Origin: Frankia casuarinae
Lineage (GTDB): Bacteria; Actinomycetota; Actinomycetes; Frankiales; Frankiaceae
Assembly: GCF_000013345.1 (NCBI RefSeq)
Contig: NC_007777.1
Coordinates: 3,844,001-3,908,000 of the forward strand
Reading direction: 5' to 3'
Length of the DNA stretch: 64,000 nt
In this document: piece by piece, positions 49,947 through 58,275 of the stretch
Position numbering within the stretch: the first letter of the stretch is position 1
Layout of the letters: every line of letters begins with the position of its first letter
Position numbers and translations under genes: made by a program
The notes under the pieces: generated by a model
Seen by the model: only the letters and a program-made list of their open reading frames with translations
What the model was told of the DNA's origin: nothing
The model's database searches: none

Positions 49947-51608
49947 CTAGTGCAAACCCTCCGCAAGCGGCCCGAGCGCGAGCGCCGGGAAGAAGGTCAG
50001 AGCGACGATGATCACGGTGACGCCGGTTAGCATGCCGACGAACTGCGGGCGATGCGTCGGTAGTGTTCCCGCGGTTTCCGGCACCGGCTGCTGTTTCGCC
50101 AACGATCCGGCCAGCCCCAACACGAAGACCATCGGCAGGAACCGCCCGAACGCCATCGCGAGGCCGAGCGCGGTGTTGTACCAGTCGGTGTTCACCGTGA
50201 TGCCGGCGAACGCCGAGCCGTTGTTGTTCGCCGCCGAGGTGAAGGCGTAGAGCACCTCGGACAGGCCGTGCGGCCCGCTGTTGAGCATCCCCGCCCGTTC
50301 CCCCGGCAGCGCCATCGCCAGGCCGGTGCCGACCAGCACGATGACCGGCATCGTGAGGAAATACAGCGAGGCGAACTTGATCTCTCGACTACCGATCTTC
50401 TTGCCCAGGTACTCCGGCGTTCGTCCGATCATCAAACCCGCGACGAACACCGTGATCACTGCAAGGACCAGGATGCCGTAGAGTCCCGATCCGGTGCCGC
50501 CGGGCGCGACCTCGCCGAGCATCATGTTGAACAGCAGCGTCGCGCCACCCAGGCTGGTGTACGAGTCATGGAACGAGTCGACGGACCCGGTTGACGTCAG
50601 CGTCGTCCCCGTGGCGAACAGCGCCGAATCCGGCACACCGAACCGGGTCTCCGTAGCCTCGCGGGCCGCCCCGACCGCTGTCGGCACCGTGCCGTGGTGG
50701 ATCGCCTGGAACACCTCGTTGGCTCCCAGACTGCCCAGCGCCAGCACCGCCATCACCGCGACGATCGCCAGCCCCTGCCGGGTGCTGCCGACCATCTTGC
50801 CGAACGTCCGCGGCAACGCGAACCCGATCGACAGCAGCAGGTAGATCTCGAACCAGTTCGTCCAGGAGGTCGGGTTCTCGAAGGGATGCGAGGAGTTGGC
50901 GTTGTAGAAGCCGCCGCCGTTGGTGCCGAAGTCCTTGATGGCCTCCTGGCTGGCGACCGGACCCCCGGTGACCGCCTGCTCCCCCCCGGCCAGGGTGGGG
51001 ACCGTGGTGTTCCCGTGGAAGTTCTGGATCGCGCCGCCGACGATCAGCACGATCGCCGCGAGCGCGCAGACCGGCAGCAGGATCCGCACGACGGTGCGGA
51101 CCAGGTCCACCCAGAAGTTTCCCAGCTGGTCGGTCTTCTTCCGGGCGAAGCCGCGCACCACCGCGATCGCCACCGCGATGCCTACCGCGGCGGACACGAA
51201 GTTCTGCACCGCCAGACCGGACATCTGGACCAGATGGCCCATCGTCGACTCACCCGAATAGGCCTGCCAGTTCGTGTTCGTGGTGAAACTGACCGCCGTG
51301 TTCCACGCCAGGTCCGGCTTGACCGCCGGCAGGCCCAGCGCCAGCCACAGGTGGTTCTGCACCCGCTGGAACAGGTACAGGAACAGCACCGATACGAGCG
51401 AGAACGCCAGCACGCTGCGTGCATACACCGACCAGCGCTGCTCGGCGTCCGGATCCACCCCGACCAGCCGGTAGATACCGCGTTCCACCCGCAGGTGCTT
51501 CCCGCTCATATACACCCGGGCCATATAGTCGCCAAATGGCCGGTAAGTCAGGGCAAGAGCCAGCACCATCGAGACGATGAAGATGACGCCTGCGGCGTTC
51601 GTGCCCAT
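49947..51608 (-). CDS. kdpA: K+-transporting ATPase subunit KdpA
   Basis: 553 aa, polytopic. Channel-like K+ selectivity loops are visible ([60 protein letters not shown]). Forms the translocation path of KdpFABC. Adjacent kdpB and kdpF indicate one operon. The ATG at 51608 directly precedes the kdpF stop in transcript order with no gap. Confidence 0.96.
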   Translation of the reverse strand: MGTNAAGVIFIVSMVLALALTYRPFGDYMARVYMSGKHLRVERGIYRLVGVDPDAEQRWSVYARSVLAFSLVSVLFLYLFQRVQNHLWLALGLPAVKPDLAWNTAVSFTTNTNWQAYSGESTMGHLVQMSGLAVQNFVSAAVGIAVAIAVVRGFARKKTDQLGNFWVDLVRTVVRILLPVCALAAIVLIVGGAIQNFHGNTTVPTLAGGEQAVTGGPVASQEAIKDFGTNGGGFYNANSSHPFENPTSWTNWFEIYLLLSIGFALPRTFGKMVGSTRQGLAIVAVMAVLALGSLGANEVFQAIHHGTVPTAVGAAREATETRFGVPDSALFATGTTLTSTGSVDSFHDSYTSLGGATLLFNMMLGEVAPGGTGSGLYGILVLAVITVFVAGLMIGRTPEYLGKKIGSREIKFASLYFLTMPVIVLVGTGLAMALPGERAGMLNSGPHGLSEVLYAFTSAANNNGSAFAGITVNTDWYNTALGLAMAFGRFLPMVFVLGLAGSLAKQQPVPETAGTLPTHRPQFVGMLTGVTVIIVALTFFPALALGPLAEGLH

Positions 51609-51698
51609 CTAGAACCGCTCCGGGGACAGCAGAGCCGCCACGAGGAAGATCGTGAGAGCTACGGCAAGGATCAGGCCGGCGATGTTCTCCACGCTCAC
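51609..51698 (-). CDS. kdpF: KdpF, small membrane subunit
   Basis: 29 aa: VSVENIAGLILAVALTIFLV, then AALLSPERF. The ending L-L-x-P-E-R-F is the KdpF signature. GTG at 51698 overlaps the stop of the upstream 27-aa gene (GTGA); an inner GTG at 51692 is possible. Stabilises the KdpABC complex in the membrane. Confidence 0.88.
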   Translation of the reverse strand: MSVENIAGLILAVALTIFLVAALLSPERF

Positions 51699-51778
51699 AG
51701 CTTCTCCACCGCCTTGAGGGTTAGCCCGAGTACCGCGAACACCGCAAGGGTCAGCAGTACGAAGACAACGTCACGCAC
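51695..51778 (-). CDS. 27-aa membrane protein at the head of the kdp operon
   Basis: VRDVVFVLLTLAVFAVLGLT, then LKAVEKL. Begins at GTG 51778 behind an AGGAG box five bases away and ends overlapping kdpF. It is one hydrophobic helix with a basic end. Similar tiny frames precede kdpF in other actinobacteria as far as I recall, so it may be a further small subunit; no function is established. Confidence 0.7.
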   Translation of the reverse strand: MRDVVFVLLTLAVFAVLGLTLKAVEKL

Positions 51779-52184
51779 GGAACTCCTGCCTTCTACTTTG
51801 GATGAGATCGGATCTGGATGAGATCGGAACAAATGTCGCCGCCTTGGCCGGTGTCCTGGCCTGATGGCAGGTGCCAGTATCGAGCCCTTGCCGCCAGCGG
51901 ACCAGCGAAGCTAACGGTCCAATGACGCCCAATCCCGAAAATTCAACACGGCGCTCACACGGCATCCGACCCGGACGAGATCCGCACCCGCGTAAAACTC
52001 GGTGTGCACAACCCGGATGAGACGCAGAACACCTCTCGGTGGTCCACGGACAGCCGCCCGGGCGGGGACCAGGCCGGTCCGCCCTGCCCTGTCCAGGTGA
52101 TCCCCGCGAAGGGTGTCCGGACGCCGGGGTGTCCGGACGCCGGGGTGTCCGGACGCCACCGTGAGTGCCAATGAGGCGTGGTGG
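51779..52184. other. Intergenic region upstream of kdpF
   Basis: 406 bp holding the kdp promoter. Two copies of GGATGAGATCGGA(T/A)C lie near 51798-51830. A 16-bp repeat follows at 52111-52157, just downstream of the second kdpE. No gene seen. Confidence 0.5.
52111..52157. repeat. 16-bp tandem repeat, 3 copies
   Basis: GGGTGTCCGGACGCC(G) at 52111, 52127 and 52143. Each unit contains the palindrome GTCCGGAC. It lies 28 bases after the stop of the second kdpE-type gene. Confidence 0.92.
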
Positions 52185-52937
52185 TTACGGCTGGTAGCGG
52201 TAGCCCAGGCCCGGTTCGGTGGTCAGGTAGCGGGGTCGGGTCGGGTCGGGTTCGAGTTTGCGACGCAGTTTGTTGATGTAGAGGCGGAGCGAGGAGCTGT
52301 CGTCCGCCACGCCGGGACCCCAGACCTGGCTGATCAGCTGCTGATGGCTGACGAGCTTGCCGGGGTGGCGTACCAGTGCTTCCAGCAGCCGCCATTCCGT
52401 CGGGGTGAGGCGTGGACCGTCCGGCTTGTCCTCTCCACCGGTCGCGGATGGATCCTCATGACCGCTGCCCGCGTCGGCGTCGGCGTCGGCGTCGGCGCTG
52501 TCTCGTGAGCTGATTCGCTTTTCGCCGAGGTCGATCCGGTACCGGCCGAGGTCGACAACGGTCACCGATTCCGCGCTGGTGGCGCGGCGGGTCACGGCCC
52601 GGACCCGGGCCAGCAACTCGTCGATCGAGAACGGCTTCGTGACGTAGTCGTCGGCGCCGGCGTCGAGCGCGGCCACCTTGTCGTGGCCCGAGGCGCGACC
52701 GGACAACACGATGATGGGAACCCCGGTCCAAGCCCGTAGCCCCTGGATGACCTCAACGCCGTCCATGTCGGGCAAGCCAAGATCCAGAATGACCAGGTCG
52801 GGTGGGCACGACGCCGCCTCCGACAGCGCGTGCCGGCCGTCCAGCGCTGTGCGTACCTCGAACCCCCGAGCGCGCAGGGTGATTCGCATGGCCCGCAGCA
52901 GCTGCGGTTCGTCCTCCACGAACAGAAGACGGGTCAT
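52185..52937 (-). CDS. KdpE-type response regulator (second copy)
   Basis: 250 aa from ATG 52937. Same architecture as the first KdpE (LLFVEDEPQLLRAMRITLRA, LVILDLGLPDMDGVEV, YVTKPFSIDELLARV; TPTEWRLLEALVRHPGKLVS, YLTTEPGLGYRYQP) but clearly diverged. The interdomain linker is expanded by a GCGTCG trinucleotide-type repeat into DADADADA and continues GSGHEDPSATGGED. It lies upstream of kdpF on the same strand. Whether KdpD serves both regulators, or only one of them, is unknown. Confidence 0.88.
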   Translation of the reverse strand: MTRLLFVEDEPQLLRAMRITLRARGFEVRTALDGRHALSEAASCPPDLVILDLGLPDMDGVEVIQGLRAWTGVPIIVLSGRASGHDKVAALDAGADDYVTKPFSIDELLARVRAVTRRATSAESVTVVDLGRYRIDLGEKRISSRDSADADADADAGSGHEDPSATGGEDKPDGPRLTPTEWRLLEALVRHPGKLVSHQQLISQVWGPGVADDSSSLRLYINKLRRKLEPDPTRPRYLTTEPGLGYRYQP

Positions 52938-53033
52938 ATCCGCCCCGTCCCCTCCAGCCACCTCCGGACCGGCGGCGCCTCCTAACCTGGCATCATCCCT
53001 CATCCTCGCCCCCTGCGCCTTCGCCCGTCCGGA

Positions 53034-53885
53034 TCAGAAGAGGGTCAGGGGCTCGGTCGGTATCGGCTGAGGCAGTGCATCGAGCTCAGGCACCCGTACC
53101 CGTACGTCATCGTGGAAGCAGCGGGCGAGTAGTAGCGCGTCGGCGTTGTCCGGGGTGTGAATAAACACGGTGGGTGATCGACCCTCGCGCAGCCACTCGA
53201 TGGCAGTGTCAATCCAACGCTGCCAGCCTTTGATCGTCTGCGTGGAGGCGTCGCGGCCGAGGTAGCGGACGATCGGCCGGTCGGTCAACGCGAGCGATCG
53301 GAGCGGCACGCGCGGTTTCCTGGTCCAGGCTTCTCGTTCGGCATCGCTGCCTGGCGGGCTTTGAAAGAATGTGGTGGTGTCGAATGGAATCCATTCGGCG
53401 GTCGCGGCGGCAAGGACTCCTTCGAGAAGTCGCGCTGCGCGAGGGTCGTTGAAGAATGCGGGGTGGCGGACCTCCACAGCGTACCGGTGGGACCTGGTGA
53501 GCCGGCGCAGAAAGCGGGCAAGCACGGGGACGTCGGCCGGGGTGAACGATCCTGGTAGCTGTATCCAGAGGGCATGGGCCCGTGGGCCGAGTGGCTCGAT
53601 CGCTTCCAGGAAGGCGTGTAACGCTTCGTCGACGCCCGTCAGGCGGCGTTCGTGCGTGATGGTTTTTGGCAGCTTGATCACGAATCGGAAGTCGGCGTCG
53701 GTCTGCTGCGCCCACGAGGCCACGGCGCTCCTGGCCGGAGTCGCATAGAACGTTGCATTCCCTTCGACCGCGTTGCACCAGCTGGCGTAGTTTCGCAGGC
53801 GTTCGTGAGGCGGGAGCGGATGCGCCAGAAAGCGCCCTTGCCATGACTTGTGAGCCCACATCGCGCACCCCACATGAAGACGCAT
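53034..53885 (-). CDS. DUF72-family protein
   Basis: 283 aa. DUF72 (YecE-type TIM-barrel) pattern: LHVGCAMWAHKSWQGRF near the start, YASWCNAVEGNATFYATP, FRFVIKLPKTITHERRL, LWIQLPGSFTPAD, YAVEVRHPAFFND and VFIHTPDNADALLLAR. No biochemical role is established for the family. Length is normal. Confidence 0.9.
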   Translation of the reverse strand: MRLHVGCAMWAHKSWQGRFLAHPLPPHERLRNYASWCNAVEGNATFYATPARSAVASWAQQTDADFRFVIKLPKTITHERRLTGVDEALHAFLEAIEPLGPRAHALWIQLPGSFTPADVPVLARFLRRLTRSHRYAVEVRHPAFFNDPRAARLLEGVLAAATAEWIPFDTTTFFQSPPGSDAEREAWTRKPRVPLRSLALTDRPIVRYLGRDASTQTIKGWQRWIDTAIEWLREGRSPTVFIHTPDNADALLLARCFHDDVRVRVPELDALPQPIPTEPLTLF

Positions 53886-54511
53886 GACCCAAGCCCTCCA
53901 TGAACAAACTGCTCCCGAGGCAGCCGGAACCGAGTTCGCCCGCCAAGTCGCGACCGTGCCACAGGTACTGTAGTCCGGGCGTCGAGTCCGCCCCCGGCGT
54001 CCGGTGCGCCGCGGGCCGACAGCCCGCGCTCCAGCGATCCACTATCCTTTCCGTACTGGCGAAGTCTAGTTGACCTACGGATCTGGAGCCCTTCAAGCTC
54101 CGGAGCTGGAGGGCCCGCAGCCACGGATCCGGCAACTTGGACGAGAGAACTGATACCGCCGGGCTGCTGGGCTTCTCCGAGCGCGACAGCTTTCCTGTGA
54201 CCGGGTCCAGGCGTCGGCACCATCACCGACCCGCCTCAAACGCCCTGACCGGAGACGGTTCGCCGAGGTACTGGGCAACGGCGGCTTCGGATGACATCCG
54301 CTGACATCCGCGGTTGCACCGCCGACGAGAGACCGAGCGTATGCGGCGACTGCTCGACGACGTCTTGGGGATCGGCGGCCTTGGGGAACGGCGGCCTGTT
54401 CGTGCGGCGGTGCGTGGAGACCGCCACCGCATGAGGGCCACACAGACTGGTCGGACCCCGGGGGCCGTTCGTCAACCGCGGGCCTCGATCGTGGTGTGTG
54501 GGTGCTGGGCG
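53886..54511. other. Intergenic region without recognisable genes
   Basis: About 620 bp. No frame on either strand resembles a known family. Short stems such as GGAGC-CCTTCAA-GCTCC near 54085-54101 occur. The right end leads into the TmrB-like relic. Confidence 0.5.
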
Positions 54512-54810
54512 ATGCTGGTCTGGCTGAACCTGACTATTCTTCGGCGGGACTTCCGCGACGTCCCCCTGTGGCGCCAGGCGGTCAGCGAGATGCTCCGTCT
54601 TGCTCTCCAGGGTCCCGAGGACCCGGTGATCGCGCCGATGACCATCCTCGATTCCGACCTGCTCGCCGAGCTGACGGCCTCGACCCGCGCCGCCGGACAC
54701 CGCGCCGCCGGACACCGCATCGCCGGACACCGCGCCGCTCATGTCACGCTTCTTGCCGACCGCACGACAATGATCCGCCGCATCCACCGACGCGGGGATG
54801 CGGACGCCGG
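54512..54810 (+). pseudogene. TmrB-like (tunicamycin-resistance-type) ATP-binding protein relic
   Basis: The frame reads MLVWLNLTILRRDFRDVPLW, RQAVSEMLRLALQG, PVIAPMTILDSDLLAEL and HVTLLADRTTMIRRIHRRGD. It parallels the middle of TmrB (the PLW block, the VPMT block, the final LLKRLR helix). The N-terminal P-loop and the C-terminal part are missing, and a 15-bp tandem repeat (AGHRA copies, about 54688-54735) disturbs the core. A remnant. Confidence 0.6.
54688..54735. repeat. 15-bp tandem repeat, 3 copies, in the TmrB-like relic
   Basis: CGCCGCCGGACACCG-type units repeat three times in frame, encoding AGHRAAGHRIAGHRA. Confidence 0.85.
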
Positions 54811-54923
54811 AGTCGCGATCATCTCGCCCGGCCTTGTGGGGGGCGAGGTTCCAGACCCGGAGGAACATCGCGCCCTGGCTGGCGAGGCCTCCGGCGATGG
54901 GATCACAATGGTATCGTTTTCCC

Positions 54924-55160
54924 ATGGAAGCCGTTGTCGATCAGGCGGGCCGGATCGTGTTGCCCAAGCTCCTCCGCGAGGCGCTGGGCCTGTTCCCGGG
55001 AACGAAGGTGGACATCTCGCCCTATGGCGCCGGTGTCCAGATCGTGCCTGCCGGCAGGACCGCGCGCCTCGTCGAGGAGGATGGTGTGCTCGTGTCAGCC
55101 GGCGATACGCCCGTCGACGACGACATCCTGTTCGGCCTCATTGACGCAGGCCGCAGGTGA
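54924..55160 (+). CDS. AbrB/MazE-like antitoxin
   Basis: 78 aa. SpoVT/AbrB swapped-hairpin DNA-binding domain at the N-terminus ([32 protein letters not shown]), with an acidic C-terminal tail that would wrap the toxin. Its stop overlaps the GTG of the PIN gene by four bases (GTGA), the standard antitoxin-toxin order. Probably autoregulated together with the toxin. Confidence 0.88.
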   Translation: MEAVVDQAGRIVLPKLLREALGLFPGTKVDISPYGAGVQIVPAGRTARLVEEDGVLVSAGDTPVDDDILFGLIDAGRR

Positions 55161-55564
55161 CCATTGCGGTCGACACGAGTGTCGCGGTTCCGCTCCTGGT
55201 ACGTTCGCACACGCACCACGCGGATGTGGTGCAATGGTGGGGCGGGCGGGAGCTTGCGCTGAGTGGGTATGCGCTGGTGGAGACCTATTCGGTACTCACC
55301 AGAATGCCCGGCGACGCGAGACTGTCCGGGCCGGACGCCGCGCGTCTGCTCGACGTGCGCTTCACTGCACCGTTAACGTTGAGCGGACCGCATGCGCGGA
55401 AGGTTCACGCGACGTTGAGTCGCGTCGGTATTGTTGGGGGCGCCGTCTACGATGGGCTGGTGGCTTTGGCTGCCAAGGAGCACGGCCTGGCCCTCGCGAC
55501 GAGGGATGCTCGCGCACGCGGGACCTATGACGCGCTTGGAGTCAAGGTCATTGTTGTCGCTTGA
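55157..55564 (+). CDS. vapC: VapC-like PIN-domain toxin
   Basis: 135 aa. PIN acidic residues: Asp6 in [13 protein letters not shown], Glu in [13 protein letters not shown], Asp in [17 protein letters not shown] and Asp in [15 protein letters not shown]. VapC toxins are Mg-dependent RNases acting on tRNA or rRNA. Length normal for the family; all acidic residues present, so the pair may be functional. Confidence 0.9.
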   Translation: MTIAVDTSVAVPLLVRSHTHHADVVQWWGGRELALSGYALVETYSVLTRMPGDARLSGPDAARLLDVRFTAPLTLSGPHARKVHATLSRVGIVGGAVYDGLVALAAKEHGLALATRDARARGTYDALGVKVIVVA

Positions 55565-55961
55565 GGTGGCTCGCGACTCCGAGTACGTTTCACTTCCCGA
55601 TCCTCGCGGACGCGCCGCGTAATCAATTGATGGATCCGACTTTCCGGTAGTTCCGCGACGTCGTCTACTATTCGATCTTGGAAGCTACGATCGGCCGTCC
55701 ATACACCCTCTACGCCCATGGCGACAGCGACACGACCGGAGCGGTCCGCGGGGTCAGCAGGGACGCCGCCCAGATGGGTCCTGAAATCATCATTCGCCCG
55801 TCGGGACCCGGGCGCCGACCAGCGGCGGTGCCCGATGACCGCCCAGCCGGCACCATCCGTATCCGAGTCGAACGTGCGTTCCGCAAACCTGGTGGTTCCG
55901 GCGGCTCCGGTCCGCCTCGTCACCATGATCGTGGGGATCGTGGTGATCGAGGCGCGGCCGG
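55565..55961. other. Intergenic region without recognisable genes
   Basis: About 400 bp. Open frames exist on both strands because of GC bias, but none resembles a known protein. Nothing else seen. Confidence 0.5.
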
Positions 55962-56321
55962 TTACGCGGATTCGAGCGCGTCCTCGACGGCGAGGCGCTC
56001 GCAACGTCGTTTCCCCCATTCGCCTAGCGGGCGGAGGGCCTCGTTGAGTGAGATGCCATGCTCGGTGAGGGAGTACTCGACCCGGGGCGGGACCTGGCGA
56101 TACACCTCGCGATGGACCAGGGCGTCCTCCTCCATCTCGCGCAGGTGCTGGATGAGCATCTTCTCGCTGACGCCGGGAAGGCCGCGCCGCAGCTCTCCGA
56201 ACCGCCGGGTTCCGTGGTTGTTCAGCTCCCAGAGGATCAGCGACTTCCACTTCCCTGACACCACGTCCATACCGGCGTCTATGCCGCAGACGTAGGGACC
56301 GCGCCTCGCGCTCGTCGCCAT
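55962..56321 (-). CDS. HxlR-family transcriptional regulator
   Basis: 119 aa. HxlR pattern: IDAGMDVVSGKWKSLILWEL, RRFGELRRGLPGVSEKMLIQHLREMEEDALVHREVY, PPRVEYSLTEHGISLNEAL. It has a single Cys (Cys12, YVCG), where redox-sensing members carry it. Divergent from the imine-reductase-like genes, which it probably controls through the palindrome at 56350-56367. Confidence 0.92.
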   Translation of the reverse strand: MATSARRGPYVCGIDAGMDVVSGKWKSLILWELNNHGTRRFGELRRGLPGVSEKMLIQHLREMEEDALVHREVYRQVPPRVEYSLTEHGISLNEALRPLGEWGKRRCERLAVEDALESA

Positions 56322-56349
56322 CAGACCCTCAACCTCGCCTCAGCTGGCC

Positions 56350-56367
56350 ACTTACTTCCTGGTAAGT
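56350..56367. promoter_or_regulatory. Candidate HxlR operator
   Basis: ACTTAC-TTCCTG-GTAAGT, a perfect 6-bp-arm palindrome, with a further AAGTA/TACTT pair spanning 56364-56390. It lies 29 bases upstream of the HxlR start in the divergent promoter region. A+T richness here contrasts with the surroundings. Confidence 0.6.
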
Positions 56368-56464
56368 ATTGAACAAAATTGTAGGTACTTGCCGGTGGGG
56401 AAGGTTCGGGCGGAGAGTCGGGACGGCACGCCAGTCAGACCACCGAGCGGAGCGAGGGCAATCC

Positions 56465-56860
56465 ATGACGACCTGTACGACCTTCCTGGGCTTGGGCGCG
56501 ATGGGCAGCGCGCTCGCCGCCGCGACTCTCGACGCCGGCCGACCAACCGTGGTGTGGAACCACACTCCAGGCAGAGCACGGGCTCTCGGCGATCGTGGCG
56601 CCACCGTCGCCGAGACCGTCGAGGAGGCGATCATCGGCGGCGGGGTGGTCGTCGCCTGCCTGCTTGACCATCGGTCGGTGCACTCTGTGGTCGAGTTCAC
56701 CGAAGCCGCGCTGGAATCGCTGGTGACGGCCAGCCTGGACCAGGGCGTCAATGTCGAGGTGCTGCGGCCCGTCCACGACATCGTGCGCCGGCAGATTACC
56801 GCCGGATACGGCCAGCAGGGCACCGCCCGCATCTTCGAAGAGCTCAGGAGCTCCCGATGA
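56465..56860 (+). pseudogene. Imine-reductase-like gene with internal deletion; 131-aa chimeric ORF
   Basis: Residues 1-75 are the N-terminal NAD(P)-binding part (TTFLGLGAMGSALAAATLDA; VVWNHTPGRARAL). Residues 76-131 are the C-terminal end of the same family (EFTEAALESLVTASLDQGVN, IVRRQITAGYGQQGTARIFEEL). Intact relatives have about 290 residues, so some 160 central codons with the catalytic region are missing while the frame is kept. The stop overlaps the ATG of an intact paralogue (ATGA). Confidence 0.8.
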
Positions 56861-57765
56861 GCGGCGAGGGCGGTCTGTCTCCTGGGACGGTCGTCGGCCT
56901 TGGCCCGATGGGTCGGGCAATGGCCGCGTCCCTGTTGCGGTCCGGCCATCCGGTGACAGTGTGGAACCGCACCGAGGGGCGCGCCGACGACCTCATCGTC
57001 AGGGGCGCCACGCTGGCACCCACAGCGACAGCCGCGGTCGCCGCCAGCGAGCTGACCATCCTCAGCCTCACCGACTACCAGGCGATGTACGACATCCTCG
57101 ACCCGGTCGCCGAAAGTTCGCGACCCTCCGCTGTCCTTGCCGGCAAGGTCCTGGTCAACCTCAGTTCGGACACCCCCGATGCCTCCCGGGATGCGGCGGG
57201 ATGGGCGGCCAGACACGGAGCGAGCTTCGTGACAGGAGGCGTCATGGTGCCCGCTCCCGCCGTCGGCGGTCCAGGGGCACATGTGTTCTACAGCGGGCCC
57301 CGCGCGGTATTCGACATACACGAACCGACGCTCAGACTGATCGGCGAGCCCCGGTACCTCGGGGAGGACCCAGGCCTGGCCCAGCTCTTTTACCAGGCGC
57401 ACCTCGACGTCTTCCTCACCGCCCTGTCAAGCCTGCTCCACGCCACCGCGCTCGTCACCGCCGCCGGTGTCCCGGCCGCCGACTTCCTACCCGGCGCGCT
57501 GAACACCCTCACCGACATCCCGACGATGATCGGAGACGGATGGGACCTGGCCCGGCGCCTGGAGGCCGGCGAACACCCCGGCGACCTCAGCACGGCACGG
57601 ATGATGGGCGCCACAGCGAACCACATCGTGTGGACGAGTGAGAAGGCCGGCATCGACACACAGCTGCCCAAAGCCGTCAAGGCGCACTACGACCAGGCCG
57701 TCACCGCGGGCCGCGGCACCGAGAACTGGACCGTTCTCTACGAGATGCTCAAAGGCTGCGACTGA
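56857..57765 (+). CDS. Imine-reductase-like NAD(P)-dependent oxidoreductase
   Basis: 302 aa. 6-phosphogluconate/3-hydroxyisobutyrate dehydrogenase superfamily: GTVVGLGPMGRAMAASLLRSGHPVTVWNRTEGR, LVNLSSDTPDASRD, GGVMVPAPAVGGPGAHVFYSGP and an all-helical C-terminus that pairs in the dimer. The family reduces cyclic imines or beta-hydroxyacids; substrate unknown. Translationally coupled to the deleted paralogue; co-regulated by the divergent HxlR protein in all likelihood. Confidence 0.88.
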   Translation: MSGEGGLSPGTVVGLGPMGRAMAASLLRSGHPVTVWNRTEGRADDLIVRGATLAPTATAAVAASELTILSLTDYQAMYDILDPVAESSRPSAVLAGKVLVNLSSDTPDASRDAAGWAARHGASFVTGGVMVPAPAVGGPGAHVFYSGPRAVFDIHEPTLRLIGEPRYLGEDPGLAQLFYQAHLDVFLTALSSLLHATALVTAAGVPAADFLPGALNTLTDIPTMIGDGWDLARRLEAGEHPGDLSTARMMGATANHIVWTSEKAGIDTQLPKAVKAHYDQAVTAGRGTENWTVLYEMLKGCD

Positions 57766-58222
57766 GGAACGACCAGAACCACGGTCCTACCACCGGGCCA
57801 CGCAAGCTGCGTACCTGGCACAGGGTAGCTGTTCACGTCGGTTGCGCGGCGGCCTTGTAGATCTTGTTTGGTGATCGTGTGGCGTTCGCGGGCCGGTGGG
57901 TGATGATCGGATAGCGTCACGAGTCGTGGAGTCAACCGGCCGCCCGACGTACCCGGATCATCCGCAATCCGGCAAGGGGCGTGCGGCTCCCACCGGCCCG
58001 GATCCCGGACAAGCTCTTCCTCGTCTACGCCGGGCGGTTCCGCCCGTTTCCAGGCCGCCCGTTTCCAGACCGCCCGATGATCGTGACCGCTGGGCGTCGT
58101 GGTCGCGTCGACCTTCCTGCGATCGAGGGGAGGGCGGCCGGTCGGTACCCCTCGCAGCCAGTGTCGACCGTCCCGCCGTCGATCTTCCATGTTCTCCGAT
58201 CTTGGGGCGCGAGCCACAACCG
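57766..58222. other. Intergenic region upstream of the AlbA-type regulator
   Basis: About 460 bp. Contains three imperfect GCCCGTTTCCAG(G/A)CC units near 58035-58078. No gene recognised; the right end runs into the operator at 58223. Confidence 0.45.
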
Positions 58223-58273
58223 CCAAATGTAACCGCCACACGCCAAATGTAACTCCGTCGTGGTTACATTTGG
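58223..58273. promoter_or_regulatory. Operator: three CCAAATGTAAC sites at the regulator start
   Basis: CCAAATGTAAC occurs at 58223 and 58243 (20 bases apart, same face of the helix) and inverted as GTTACATTTGG at 58263-58273. The last two form a perfect 11-bp-arm inverted repeat with a 9-base spacer. The inverted copy ends three bases before the GTG at 58276, so binding would block transcription or translation initiation of the downstream regulator. Confidence 0.75.
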
Positions 58274-58275
58274 GT

